Shown in pieces: positions 40,586 to 57,156 of a DNA stretch of 64,000 bases. The stretch spans positions 9,763,721 through 9,827,720 of the forward strand of contig NC_046623.1 in assembly GCF_900324465.2 (NCBI RefSeq), given 5' to 3'. A program made the translations under genes and the position numbers. Below the pieces are notes generated by a model. That model saw only the letters and a program-made list of their open reading frames with translations. It searched no databases and was not told the DNA's origin. The stretch's first letter is position 1. Each line of letters starts with the position of its first letter. The DNA is from Anabas testudineus. Its lineage: Eukaryota; Chordata; Actinopteri; Anabantiformes; Anabantidae.

Positions 40586-41650
40586 TTTATTTTTCTCCAC
40601 TATTTGACACACCAAGTGCTTCAAGAACAATAGTAACACCACAAACAACACATTAATCCAACACAGCAGTGGCTGTTTCCCCACAGCTAACCCCATGTAT
40701 TGGTCCACTTCATGGGTATATCAATAGAAACCATCGCCTGTTTCCATGGGGCAGGCGGGGAAATCAGGAGGGGGGAGGGAGGGAGGTGACATAGGCGCCA
40801 CATAATATCGACACCTTCACACAACTGAATAACATTAAATACAGTATGCAATTTAAAGCTAATGTTCTACTCAGAATAGACACATTTTGTGAACAGAAAG
40901 CTCAGGATGAATAGTTAGGATGAATACTGGTGCTCAGTGGTTTGTTACAGTGCGTCTGCTGACCTCTGCTGCTGCTGGAGCTGTCTGAAAGTACAATGAG
41001 TGCTCCACACTTCTGGACAGTCGCTCAAAAGATCAAGTCAAGCTGAAAAGTCAACATTTTCCACACCGCTTCCCCTGTCGCCTTGCCTCTTAACATGTAC
41101 GTGCTGATGCCACAAAGAATCTGTTTGTCCCACAGTCAGAGTGGATGTTGGTATAGCGTTTTTAATGAGCCAACACTGACAGAAGTGAAGCACAGACACA
41201 CATGCTCTATCGGGCTTGCTTGGGAGTAGCTTTAGATTTATCACATGTGGGAGAATGGACCAGGTGTGGAGACGAGTGGAGTCAAAAAACTGAAAAACTT
41301 CTTCTGCTGTTAAGATTTTACTGTCTCTACCTTCCCATCTTTGAGTCCAGTAACTATTAAAGACAGACAGAAATGAAATAAAATAGTCCCCTTCAGTTGT
41401 TGTCTCAAAACTGTTTTGATTTGTTTGATCAACTAGAAAAAGAAAAATGCAAGCCCATTTGTTTCCTTAACATTTCTGTTTCACATTATATTTTTAATAC
41501 ATATATCGAATAATGTAATTTTAATAACTCTGACAACTCTAAAGTACAGTAGACAGCGCAGGCCCGTGATCTATGGAGGAGTGAGGGGAATAGCAGAGCA
41601 GATACAGTTTAAGACTATAACTAGGCCACAGTAATGTGGTGGTTTGATGT

Positions 41651-44087
<2,437 letters not shown>

Positions 44088-44092
44088 TATGG

Positions 44093-47000
44093 CTGAAAGA
44101 GAGAGAGAGAGAGAGAGAAGCAATGAGAGGTCACATTGTTTCACATTATGTCGACCAGGATGACCGCCTAGCACTCGTCTCACTTAATATCCCCCTGCCA
44201 TCATTTACATGGCTACTGCACTACACCACTAAGCTCTTCTTCGTGACAAGCGGAGGATGGGCGAAAATTACAAAACCTCCTACAAGATCACACCTCAAGT
44301 GACGCAATCCCGGGAGTGTGTGAAGAAATGAAAGGCTGTGAGCAGAAGCTTCCTCATTGACGTTTAAACCATCAGACCAATAATTCAAACCGAAATGAAA
44401 ATTGTATTCTTTAATATGTTATCTCGGCTCAGTCTTATAGAAACTGTCATAGTGTATCAACATGGATGCACACACTTTAAAGCAGATTATTTTGTGTCCT
44501 ATTCCTTTCTTCACCGTAAACAAGCAGTTACGTAACCCACACCCTCCCCCCACTATACAGAACAGAGAGGGATTATATAACAGGACTCCCTCCTATATAC
44601 TCTGTTGACAGGCCTCATTATAGCTGCAAGACTGGATGCAAGCTTGCTTCTCTCTCCCCTCAGCAACGCTGCACTCTCCTGCCTAACGCTAACAGCATTA
44701 TACGCTCATTGTGCATAGCACGTACACATGCCTTTTATTTCTTTGAGCTTGATTGATCCCAGATTTACTTCCTGGTTTTTAGCACCACATTTACCACTCC
44801 TACTAATACAGACTGTGCCAGGGAACAAGCTGTGACTTCCCTTTCTGGTTGAATGCACCATTTCCTTAGCAGCTCTGAGTTAAACCCTAAACTGTGGAAG
44901 GTTGTTCAACATCACAACAGTACACCGGTGTGTGCTTCAAGAAGGGACCAGATATCACTGTCCCTGTTTAATAGCTCCTTTGGTGATAAATTTAGGGGTT
45001 AGTTTACAGCTGTGTATGGAGGTGTATACTAAACTGAGATTGGTTGCTTTAAAAGGGCAAAAGGCTTGGACACAAACGGAGCCTGTGAATGCAGAGGACT
45101 AGTGTAATCTAGATTAAATCTAAACTATTATTTACTAGAAATCTTAGTACAAGACCACAAACCACATCGACTTTCATCTTCTGCATTAGGCAAAAGAGGC
45201 TTACAAGATAATATGAAACATGTAGACCTAATCTGATACCAACATTTCCACACAATAAACTCATAACCACTTAATTCCCAACTGAGGCTGCTGGTAGGAC
45301 ACTGGCAGACTCAATCCCTTGTTTTAATCCTCATCTTAGAGCCATGAGATAACAGAGCACACACGGGCCTCTGAATGAAAGCAGTCTTACCACAATACTA
45401 ACGTCAAACATGGCTCTCTGCTAATATTTCTACTCATTCACGATCTGGGCAGAGCCCTCAGTGTACAATATCTTTCCAGAGGGCAAAAGGTAGATCTGGA
45501 GTTTTAACTGTCTGCAGATCTCTGCAGTGAATAAAGAAAGTATTTACAGATGATAAAGGCTAAAGGCACGGTGTACGTGCAGTCATGCTTCACTGTGACT
45601 GTTCTGACAAAACTCATGCTCAGCAAATACCTGTTATCTTTTGTGAAGCACATGCATGTTTCCACAATACATTAGCACTACGGTTGGGGTTCTGCTGAGA
45701 AAACTGATTTTGCAAGCCATTGTGAAATCTGAATTTATGCAATGTTGAGTAAATTCAGTGAACGGTTACAAAATACACGAGCTTCTTAAAATGAAACCAC
45801 CTTCTTCACAGTAGGAAATCTGGAGCTGAATAACAACAGATGTAACATGAAGACGACACGAACTTGGAGGACAATGCTCTCTACTCCGCATGAGACTGTG
45901 TCTGACATATGATCAGCCTAGAGCACGTGTGGTGGCAACAAAAACGTACACGGTTTAAAATATACATATTTTCCATTTCTCCAATTTACCAATGGCACAA
46001 AAAACTAAACACATCGTGATGATGTTGCACCAGTTTCCTGCATTCAGTGTAATAAACTGGGCCACTAAGATGGCAGGGCACACCACAAGTGTTGCTGCTG
46101 AATGTCAGATTTTCCATTCAAAAGGTATTATTCCCAAAAACTAGAGTAGTTTTGCATTGTTTTAGTGACCCAATCTTATGTGTCTCCAGGAAACCCTTTC
46201 ACCTCCTGATGGAAATTAAGACGAAGGCATCATGAGGCTCCAGTTTAGAGAATAAACTAATTATCACCTGCTGCAAATAAGAGCATCTACCACACTAATT
46301 TTTAAGCAGGAGCTCAACTTAGAAGTAACTGAGTTGTTTCCCCCTGACAATAGTGTCCACAGAGATTCACTGACTAATGCACTAATTACTGGAAAACATT
46401 TAAAACCTGTATGTACCACAAAAAAAAAAAAACTAACCTTCATCACAAGTAGCCACTTGCCAATGAAGGCCTGAAGGAAACATGCGATGACGCCATTTTG
46501 CTAACAAAATGGAGGACCATGACGTAAACAAATAGTGATTAATTGATTTATTGATGTATTGACAGAATGCACTCAGCTCTGAACCATTCATTCAGACTTT
46601 GATTTCCTCACATGCATGAAGAAGCCAATCTGGTCGAGCCCAAATAATTATCTTTGATGGTACAGTCTAATGTCATGTGCAAGTGACTTCATCCGAATAA
46701 AAAAAACCCAAAATAATATTAAAATGTAATATGTGAACATTTAGTTGCCTCATAGTTTTACTTTGAAAGAACTCCACTACATTGTATAATTACTACCACA
46801 GACTGTTTACGTCCACATATTTTTTTAAAATTAGTTCTTTAAAATCAGGAAGCTATAACTATAATTTATATGTAACTTAGATATGTAACAGACAGCCATC
46901 TGCAACCACCTCTCCATCATGTCTCTGTGCTTTCCATTCCAGCTTGTTGCACAGGGGCTGACCTCAGAAGACAAACACTACATCTGCACTGCGACATCAA

Positions 47001-48664
47001 GATACAATGGCAGCCAGTGCAGACACTGACTGAACAATGACAATTAATTCACATTAATCTTTAGGCCATGAAGATTAAACCTTGTGATACAACTATTAAT
47101 TCATTAAGGTTAAGACAACTCAGCCCTCATATACCTACTGTTTCCATTTACTTCAGAACGGTTATTAGATCATAGGTCACACTGTGTTCTTCATTTACCA
47201 AGCCAGGGTGCCGCTACATATCCCAAATACATCAACATCCAACTGAAACCAGTATATCTGGACCTACAATATAGCAATCATTCGGCAGCCAGCTGGTCTT
47301 TTTGCTGCAAGCATTAAACTATGTGATGTCTGAAGCTTGTATACTAAAGTGTTTATATGACTGCATGCAGGGTCTCATTGGTGTAAGCTCAGTTTATCTG
47401 CATATCCTCAAGCTGGCAAAGCAGTTACAAGATTTATGGCGTTTTTAGTGTTCTCTATCATTGTTTTTTTATCTTTACATTACAAGCTGCATTAGCTTTA
47501 TGGTGGTGAAATGGTTGCTGTGTGGCAGCACTGGGTAAGGTTATAAGCCTGCATGCTGCACTGCATTTTATTACCAGGGGGTCTTCTGGCCTTGACGCAC
47601 GCTCCTGTGTTTGGTCTGTTTCTGTTTTTCAGCCATTGATCTAGCAGCAGCGCTCGCAGGAGCCTGTGGCTGACGTCAGGACTGCGTGTGATTCAGTTCA
47701 GAGAGAGGTTAGTACTGGTTAAAATGTGGAGATTACACTAAATATTCTATTTGCATGATAAGATGACTGGATTTTGAATTGCTATGGCATCAAGAGAGGT
47801 CAAACGCATGATTGATTTTCAAGCAACAATAAGGTGATTACAACACAACCTGTTGGTCTTAAACTATGAACCATTAACAGGACAGTCCATCAAAATGTTA
47901 CGTACAAAAAGACAGAAGATATACTTAATACACAGACAATCATATGTAATCATCCATCATGATAATGGTTCATGCACCAAATCTTTTCAGCATTGATATA
48001 AACTAACTTAATCACAATCGTTTATATTTTTTTATAATATATATTTATTATATTTTTGAAATGTGGAGCTCTAAATTATTTCACCGATGGGTGTTTCTTT
48101 TCATTCAAACACGGATGAAACGTCAGCTGGTGGATCTCCTCAGTCCGCCCTCCTCCCACCACATCAGAGGATGTGTACGTGACAGGGCTCAGGACACCAC
48201 CTCATGCTAACACTACCATCACCTTCCACTGCTGCCAACCGGATAAATAACCAGCAATTTATTTGAAGATAAAAACACATAAATCGATCGTGTTTCCATT
48301 TTAAGTGGCAGCGGACACATCGGGCCCATCCTCCCCTGCTTCCTCCCGTGAAGGTCATCATTGCTGCGCTCTTCCTGTTGCGTATTTCGCCATCAAATGC
48401 GTCACTTTAATTTTAAAAAGCTTGAACATTTTGTCCGTTTTTCCGTCAAACAACACAAAAGTGTAATTACCACACATACTGACACTCGCGATTAACCAGT
48501 GGCTAAGTCTCTAAGAAGATCGCGTTAGCTTGACGTTGTCGAGAGCGGCATCGCATCCTCCTCAGCATCATCTGCATTTTCATCATCGCTCCGACATTAA
48601 CAACAACTAAAGAGAGTCTGAAGCTGTGGGGAGAGATTCTGACGAGGTCAGGCTCGGTTCTTAC
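44093..48664 (-). other. aldoc: Large first intron of aldoc
   Basis: About 4.6 kb between the noncoding exon and the coding start. A pure (GA)n run (44098-44119) forms the pyrimidine tract before the coding-exon acceptor. The rest is AT-rich single-copy-looking DNA with no supported gene. Short frames inside show no family signal. Confidence 0.55.
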
Positions 48665-48745
48665 CTACTGGAAGGTGTCTGTGGACAGAGCAGGTGAGCA
48701 GTGTGCGGATGATGCGGATCAGTCTCCTGTTTCTCTGCTGCAGGG
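48665..48745 (-). other. aldoc: Probable noncoding first exon of aldoc
   Basis: On the minus strand the segment ends CACCTTCCAGTAG|gtaagaac, a strong donor with GT at 48663-48664. Position and orientation fit a 5' UTR exon that splices to 44092. The 5' end is approximate. Confidence 0.5.
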
Positions 48746-48774
48746 AAACGTGACCTTTTACAAAGCTTCCAGTA

Positions 48775-48812
48775 GGGGCGGGGCTCACGTCATTGCGTCA
48801 TGTGATGACGGC
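48775..48812 (-). promoter_or_regulatory. aldoc: GC box and CRE-like sites upstream of aldoc
   Basis: A GC box (ggggcggggc, 48775-48784) is followed by cacgtcat (48786-48793), tgcgtcat and tgatgacgg. These are repeated CRE/ATF-like half sites. No TATA box is evident. This fits a GC-rich promoter for the noncoding exon next to it. Confidence 0.45.
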
Positions 48813-50846
48813 ACTGACCCGCCCACACGCATGCGCCGGATAGTGCCATAGCCCTGTGGCAGACTTCTGCATGAGTCTGCAACTTTGTTGGGATGTAGTT
48901 TGGTCAAATAAAGTGTTTTCTTTACATTGTCAAAGATATACACGTCAGGATATATTACTGAATATTTAAACATCCACAGTAGTTTGAAAAATGTACAGTT
49001 GGGTCTAAATAGGTGATGTGATGTGACAGAGGTCTGCATCTTCCAAGCCCTTTGGTATTAACAGTGAGCTTATTCACATAAGATAAGGCTAAATCACTGC
49101 ATCTCAGTCCAGTTCAGCATGTTATTAACTTGCAGGAGGCAACGCACTTGGAAAACAAGCAGACAATGAAGACAGCTGAAAAAGGCGTGGTAGAACATCA
49201 CCAGGGAAGAAACGCACCAGTGGCTGGTGTCTGTGGGTGTTCCAGACTTCAGACAGTCAATGACAAATCAGCTGTGGTGGTGTATAGAGCCAAAAATGAT
49301 GAATGTAGAAGTATCAGTGCACTCAAACACTCACACAAGTACCTCAAAATTGTATCCTACACATGTCCACTACTAGATACTTTACCAAATGTTATTTGTC
49401 AAGGGTCAATTACTCTGCTTTAAATAATAAACTGTCTAATATTGTTTTCTACATAATTCCCCAAATTAATTCAAAGAATTCCTAAAAAAACTTTACTCTT
49501 TCTTTCTCTTCCTTTCTTCTACTTTAAATATGTAAATATTGTTCATTTTTACTTGATGGTTGTCTCCTACTTTAGCATACTTATGATATTCTATTCTCAT
49601 TGTATGGGTTTAAGAATAACATGTTTTAGAGTAGAGTCTGACTTTAATCAAATATAGACATCCAGTGTTTCTGCATGGCTGCTAGGAAAAGTGAAGCAAT
49701 GTTTTTTTTTATTATTCCTTCCATTTGTCTCTCTTTCCTCAATCAAATGCAGACGAAATCAGCAGATCGCTAAACAGTAAGTTTAATATTCCATCTGTGC
49801 TACATGGTATTTACAAAAATACATCATAACGTTAAATATTACATCAAATGGCAATCCAAAATATTTATACAAAGATTATAAAGAGAAATTTATAAATATG
49901 CATTTATTGTGACAAAAAAAGCAAACAAAGGATCACAGACATGAGGCATTCGGGGTACACATCTGGGCATACTTTACAAAATCATAATATAATCTGATAA
50001 TCAGGTAAGTGCATAAAGGTGTGATTACTGGCTAGGGTTACAACAGCCTTGGACAATAGAAAAAGCCCTGTATCTATCAAAATGTCAACTGGAGGTAAAC
50101 AATACTGTTGCTAATTCAACCTTTACAGTTGCCCCTCAGATCTGTACAGCTGAATGCAACCTCAGCGTCAAAATTGAGGCTGACTTGAAAAACCAGCAGG
50201 TGCTCCCCTGAGTCACAGGTCACAAAGTGATAAAGTGGACGTTAAAGGCATACACATCTTGATGTGATGTTGTGATGCACAGTTTTAATATTGTGTTATA
50301 CGGTGGAAGAAAGACAGTTTTTGCTTCCTGTTTGAGAAATTCAAATCGCAGCACTGATAAAAATACAGAGTAGGTTTTTATAACAGAGATCATTTCATTT
50401 AGAAAATGAGAAAAGGAGTTTCTTGTTCCCATTTTTGCCAAAATCGCGAAAAACTAAAGCATACGTTTAGAAGTACACTCAAATTCTCAAAGGGTTTTGG
50501 CTGGATTTCTATTTAATCACAACTTGCCGAATAAAAAAAGAAATTTGGTTAATTGTCTTTAACCAGCATAACTCTCCTGTGCAGGGTGAATTTTATAGCA
50601 ATCATAAATTAACTAGAAATCTAAAAATAGATTGACAATAGTGCAACCTTTCTTGCAAAAATGTTAAGCAAATGTGCTCACTGGAGAAAGGCAAACAAGT
50701 ACAAAACAAAGGAGAAGTAGTGTTCAGAACATCACCAAAAAAATACTTAAAACTCACCAGTAAAAGTGGAGTCAAGTGTTTTTTACTGAAATTAATAATT
50801 CCCTTTTAAACTATAGATTTAATCAGCATAATCAGCTATTTTGGCC
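48813..50846. other. Intergenic between aldoc and rskr
   Basis: AT-rich sequence with no recognised gene. The 97-residue frame at 49130-49423 has no family features. A minus-strand AATAAA at 50847-50852, about 92 bp past the rskr stop, is its likely poly(A) signal. Confidence 0.5.
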
Positions 50847-50943
50847 TTTATTACATGTGCCACATCTGTGTGTAACAGCAGCAATGCATTCAGGTAGGCC
50901 TTCACCTGTAGTGTGGTAGTAACCAAACAGTAAACTCAAAGTC

Positions 50944-53900
50944 CTACACAAACACTTCTCTGCGTGGACCTTTTTCCTGAACAGGCTTTAGCCGAAGTGC
51001 AGGGCCGGGCAAAGGTGCAGCCATTTGAGGTTGTGCATCAAGCTGTGTGTCTGGTGTGGCGGGAGGGCTGAGGAGCGAGTCATAGTCGAAGCCCTTGAGA
51101 GGCTGCAGAGACAAAGTGAGTCCTCGTCTAGCTTTAGCAGCTCTGTCTGGTCTCTCCCTCAGCTCCAGAATCACCTGGACAGTGACGATGAGAAAAAAAT
51201 CACTGGCTTTGTTCACATATTGGACATTTCTTTAACAAGAGCACTGATGTTTGAACTTTGTGAGGAAACAACCAAACTAACTGCATCCAGAAATCGGTTA
51301 CCTCCACAGGCTGGCGCTGCAGTAGGGTGAGGTCAAAGGTTGTACCATGAAAGAAGGTTTGGCGTTTGAAACGGTCGAGGGTCCTCAGGCGACGGAAAGG
51401 AGTCTTGCACAAAAGCTGTTCGGAGAATTGTGTGTAGGCCATGATATAACATCAGACTAAACAAATCTAAATCCTAGGTGTAGTAAATTTTAATGTTTTG
51501 TAGTAATATGATTTTTTGTGTAATTACCTCGGTTATTAGCAAGGCAAACGAAGGGCTGAAGCTAAGGGGCATTTCATAGGGAAAATTCCTCACTTTCCTC
51601 AACATACTGCTGTGGTCTGGTTCTGGAGGCACAGGGAACTGAGGAGAGTAAAAGGTACATAAAGATGAAGCCTGACAAATGTGTACAATGACCTCAAACA
51701 CATTTTATTTTATGTATCAATAGCAGAATTCAAGGAAGACATGTTGAGCCTACTGGCAACAAGAGCTCACCTTCCCATGAACCAATGAGAAAAGCAGGAT
51801 TCCCAGCGACCACCAATCAGCTGCATGGTTGTAGGGTCCGCCACTCAGCACCTCTGGGGCTGCAGAGTAGACAGAGCATGCTCACTGCACTGGATGTTCT
51901 ACATATTTGTACATGTAATATATCATCTCCCTATTACAAAAATGTAAGTAACACACAAAATGTTAGTCTGTTAATACGCCACTACAGGGTCTGACACAGA
52001 GATGGATGGCTGGATAGTGATTTAGTAACCATCTGGATGAGGAATATAATATATTCTCACCCATGTATTGGATTGTTCCACAAATGGTAAAGGCTCTTCC
52101 TCCTCTCTCCAGGCGACGGGACAAACCAAAGTCAGCTAAGCGGAGGTGTCCTAGAACAGACCATTTTCGCTATGTCATTATGAGCACGTGACACAAGGTC
52201 TTATACAGATCTATCTTGTTGATGGAGTTATTGGTGCAGATTTTAATAAAAAATATTATATTTTATTATAAATTATTATTATAATCTGATATTCTTAATT
52301 GGACACACAGGCTATTTTGTCTTAGTGCTAAAAAATGTACTCTTTGTATTGACAGTAGCTGTGAATGGTAAGGACGTTCTCCGGAAGCTTCTGTGTTTCT
52401 CCTGGATCTCAGAGTGCTGCTGCTCTCTGCTGGGGACAAGCTTATACTCACCATTATCTGTCAGCAGGATATTCTCCATCTACGAATACAGATGGAAAAA
52501 AAGATGGAATTAGACACCCATCCATATTCACTAATGTACTGAATTAACTCATAGCAGATTATCTTATTATGGAACTGCAAATTCAATGCAGAAGAAAACA
52601 CTAAATATTGTATTTTTACTTAATTTACATATTTTAGGACAATTATACTTCAATAAAAAGAAAGTAACAATATAAGCTAGTAGAATAATGACAATCTTGA
52701 CTACACTGTTTTATGCTAAATATTGTTTAGTACAATCAAAACTGAAAGATTTTTTAAAACAAGGACAATGCACAAGTTGGAAGTAAAAATACAAAACATG
52801 TAAGTGGGACAGTTACATCCTTTAAACTGATGTTGGATGGGACAAATGTTTTTTCTACTAAGAAAATAAAACCAACTAACTGTATTATTTTAGGTATTTA
52901 TTTTTTAATTACCAGTAATAAATGTTAGTTGAATTCTGTACAATTAATTAGAATAAGTTGACACTGCCACTTATCCATCCTCTCTCACCTTCACATCTCT
53001 GTGGATGATCCCGATGTCATGCAGAAAGCCTGTGAATAAAAGATGAACATTAAAAGTAGAACTCAACCAAATCTGGCATTTTTCTTCCTACTGGCATAAT
53101 AAATGCTCTGGCATAGCCTTGTTGCGCAGGGACATCCTTCCAGTGTTCATCTCATTTTAATTAGATCTCCTTTCTGTAATTACTTACGTTTAAATAACGA
53201 CGGAACCTTTTAGAATTTCTGCAGAGAAAGGTGAGGTGTTAATTTCCTTCATGTATGTATCATGCATACTCACCGAGTGCACATCCCAACTCTGCTCCAA
53301 ATATTCGCACCATATCCTCTGTGAACTGACCAATCATCTGCCAATACGTGTACAGGTCTCCTGTGCTGCAGTAGTCACACACTGCAGGAATAGAGACTGG
53401 ATTAATTATTATGCTTTTGACGCATAATGTCAAGTGTAGAAGGGCAGTGACGGTCGGTGGGGTGTAGAAATACAAACGTGCAACGTTATCTATTTTAAAC
53501 TAGGCTGCCACCCACACCGTTTTAATACAAACATAAAGATTGGGCACACAGATGTGAAGGTGTATAGGGTGGAAAGCTGTCACATATACATACATCACAT
53601 AGATAAAATATGTTTAACAACACTGAGGCTCCATATCTACATTTATGGCTATAAAGATGTGATTCAGTGGTGATTCACTGTTTAGGCAGGAAGTTGCGTC
53701 CTTGCTTTGGATTGTGTATTCTTGTGTTCCACATCTGGTCCCCAGGCTAACACACTCTCTTTTCAAAGGGGGTGGGGAAGCAAACAAACTGGGTCACACT
53801 TTTTGAGTCAGTGGTCGATTTGGAAAAAAGGGTATAACACTCTGGAGGAGAAGATAGGGAGCAAAACAGCTACAGGATGCAAAGGCAGTGGTGGAAAGGA

Positions 53901-56900
53901 GTTGTGGGGTTGTGGAGGTTAACTTTGCATCTCTAGATGCTGCACAAGCAAAACACCCAGAATTAAAAGCATTGCTTTTTGTTGTCACTGTTCACATTGT
54001 CGGGTCAAGATCTACCAATGCTGAGGTGAGAACAGGTGAAAAGTGAAAGGTTGGGTAGTGGATCTGGGTTAGGGTCATTGGTCTCTGGCTGACTCACTAA
54101 TGTAGAGGTGCCGCTGTGTCTGCCAGCAGTCCTGGAGATCATGGACAAAAGGGTGGCGAACCTGACGCTGTGAGCAAAGGTCAAAGGTCAAACCTGAAAA
54201 ACTCTCAATTCTAGCCTTTGAATAAAGAGAGGGCTACATTTCTGTTGATACTTAGTCCAGATTGAGTCCTGAGATATTACTTCACTGACAAACTTAGGAA
54301 CTTCTTGTTTAAGTCAGACCAGACACATTACTTTAGATGAAGGGGCAGAAAAAAATTACCTGCCAATTACAATACTTATTATCTGAGGGGTCTTGAGTGT
54401 TTTAACTTATACTAGCTGAACATTGTCAATCAATATTCAGCTACAAGAAAGGGTTTGTACAAATGAAGCAGAAGAAACTAAAACTAATAAATCAGAGATA
54501 TAGAATAATACATCATCTGTATAAAGACTACAAATTATATTCAACATCCTTGTAAGTTTTCACCTTTTAACTTTTTTTTAAATTTTTTATATTGAATCAT
54601 GACATGAAATTAGGTGATTGCAACATCATTCGTTTTTAAAATAACTCTCCTAAATTATCACTGGTGCAGCCATTTGGTTTAGAAAGTCACACAGTTAATA
54701 TCACCTGAATGCAGTAAATGTGTAGAGGTGAAGTGAAAAGGTTTTTTAAAAGCACAAAAGCTTTTCAGTATTCCCTCTGCTTACCTGGACTATAACTTCT
54801 TCTTTTGACTGCTCCAAGACCCCAAGTCTTAAAATCTCTGATTTCGGAATTACCTGTTGGTCAAAATACTTAGATGAAATAGGACTGCACAGGATTTTAT
54901 AACTGTAAACATTTTAAAACGGATAAAATATGATATAACCCTAACCCTAACATAAGAAACAATTACATACTAATAATAATTTGATAAGTGTATATGTATT
55001 AAAAGTATTAAAAAGCCTAGAAATTAATATTAATATACATATTTCAATGATATAGTGGTCTTTAAATATTTTTTATAATGCCTACAAATGGACACTAAAC
55101 ATATTCTTTCACAAAAACACACTTTCACAAAATAATATCTTTTAGACCCTCAAATATATATATTTAAATGTAATGTTGAGGAAGAAGACTCACTTTGACA
55201 GCATATGTTCTCTGTTTCGACTTGTCTTTCACTTTCAGAATGGGTCCAAAAGAACCTTTGGCGATGTAACCCAAAACCTGCCGGGCAAAAAACAGTGACA
55301 GAGACAGAGAGAGAGGGAAAATCAGTGCTGGACAAAGTACACACATCTTTTACTTCAGTGAAAGTAGTAATACCACAGTGTAGAAATACTGTTGAAGCTG
55401 GTAACAGTGGATTTTATTTTAACAACCATGTTTTTATGATCATGTTTTGATAATAATTAGAATTTTAATTACTTTAAGTGCTGCTGGCGAACTTCACATT
55501 GAGGAGCAATTAAGTGTTATTATCATAATGCAATTCAAAAAAATAACTAGTAACAGTTAATCACAGTCAAATAAAGGTATGTTATTTGCCTCCGAGATGT
55601 CTACCTGAAAGTACTCATGCCCAGGCACAGATCTGTGAGGGAATTCAGGCAGGAACATGGTTATGAACCCCGGCAGGCTCCACTCTGCTCTCAGCTTGTC
55701 TGGCCCGACTCCTGCCAACCTAAGGACGTGCTCTGGGATGTCAGGAGTCTTGCCTTGAAGCATTCGACGCTGCCCCAGACGCAGAGCTGGCGGAGCCAGG
55801 CGGCAGAGGCCAGCTGGGATGGACATGCCCATGCTGGAGAGGAATCCACGCCATCCAGATGAGAAGTGCTCATCCTCCTGCCCTGCACTGGGCCTCTGTA
55901 GGGCAGACAGGGGAGAAAGATGCACCAGGAAGCAGTTATGGCGCAGATTGGTAGATGGTGCTGGACGTGTAACATTAAATACAACAATGTGGAGTTACTA
56001 CCATGATTATGGATCATGTCAGTGCTTTGTTTCTTAGCAGAATCTTAAAGGGCTTTGACCCACTGGTGTTTCTTCATATTTGTCAAACACATTTCATCGT
56101 TATTGTTCACCTGACACTGTGTGAGTGCTGATTAACGTGAGGACAAGTATCAACAATTATCAGAGCAGGCGTGCTTTGCTAAACGTTTTTCTTTTTTATT
56201 TTGACCTTTTTGAGAGTTCATATCCCAGAAACATGCACCAACAATGCTGGGTTTTTAAAATACCTTTATTTTCTCTATTTAACCAGGGAAAGTTGCCTAA
56301 GCATTGCTTCAGATTCACACACTGAAGAGCTGTTCAGTGCAAACAGCTATTAGATTAGAGTGTGTTTCCAAATCTGCAGCTCCACTTAAGCAATTTTCAA
56401 GCAATGTGGGGGCTTACTTGTACAATTGTTATGCAAACGTGATAAAAATGTACATCACCACTGTACCTTTGCATCAGTGGAGCTCTGTGGGGATTAGTTT
56501 AGTCTGTCAGATTAGTTTCCTCCTCCCACTAAGCAGGAGAAGAAAAATGCATGTTCTACATCCAATCTGCAGTGACTCGGTCACACAACCCCTCTTGCCC
56601 TGGGCCCTGTGCTGCACAACACATCTGATGCTGTGTGGCGCAAGATGTATGTAATGAACCATGCAGGATGTTATTATCATCTGAGCGAAATTAAGGGACA
56701 CATCTACGGTCACTGAGCTGAAATAACTGCCATCAATCGGACATCCGCCTCACAAATAACCAGAGATGGGCGATATTAGGATTTAGTTTGGATATTGTTT
56801 GCTGTGTTTAATTCCTAATTGATTTTTTAGATGTTAGTACCGGAAGCGTGACGACTTTCCTTCAAAGTAAAAGCGTAAACAGAAAATATTTATAGGGCTA

Positions 56901-57156
56901 CCATTAATTGTAATATTAATCAAATACTTATTTACCATTAACTATGCCATTTCGTAACCCTTTAGGTAAATTTCCTGCTAAATTGTTTAAACACTGTGTT
57001 CTAGGATTAGCACAGTATTTAGTGCCTTGTAATTTCGGGCACCAGATGATCGCCACGGAAACGGGGAATCCCCCCCCCCCCTTAAATGCGTCACACTTTA
57101 ACAACCTGGGATTTCACTGAACTCACCTTCCTGTTTTTACTGCCGTCGGCCCCCAT
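50944..57156 (-). CDS. rskr: Ribosomal protein S6 kinase-related protein (SgK494-like)
   Basis: AGC-group serine/threonine kinase of unknown substrate. Exons: 57127-57156, 55605-55895, 55194-55277, 54785-54853, 54098-54161, 53274-53381, 52989-53029, 52452-52479, 52061-52150, 51771-51859, 51528-51638, 51302-51415, 50944-51174. They total 1350 nt and encode 449 residues, against about 410 in human. All catalytic elements are present: glycine loop ([14 protein letters not shown]), lysine ([12 protein letters not shown]), HRD ([14 protein letters not shown]), DFG ([14 protein letters not shown]), [28 protein letters not shown]. The 30-nt first exon encodes [10 protein letters not shown]; the MGA start, as in human RSKR, suggests N-myristoylation at Gly2. 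The C-terminal extension (after VILELRER) is Pro-rich and differs from human. Confidence 0.92.

Noticed and set aside
49130-49423. 97-codon open frame between aldoc and rskr
   Set aside because: No recognisable domain, no splice partners and no promoter signal. Its length is within chance expectation.
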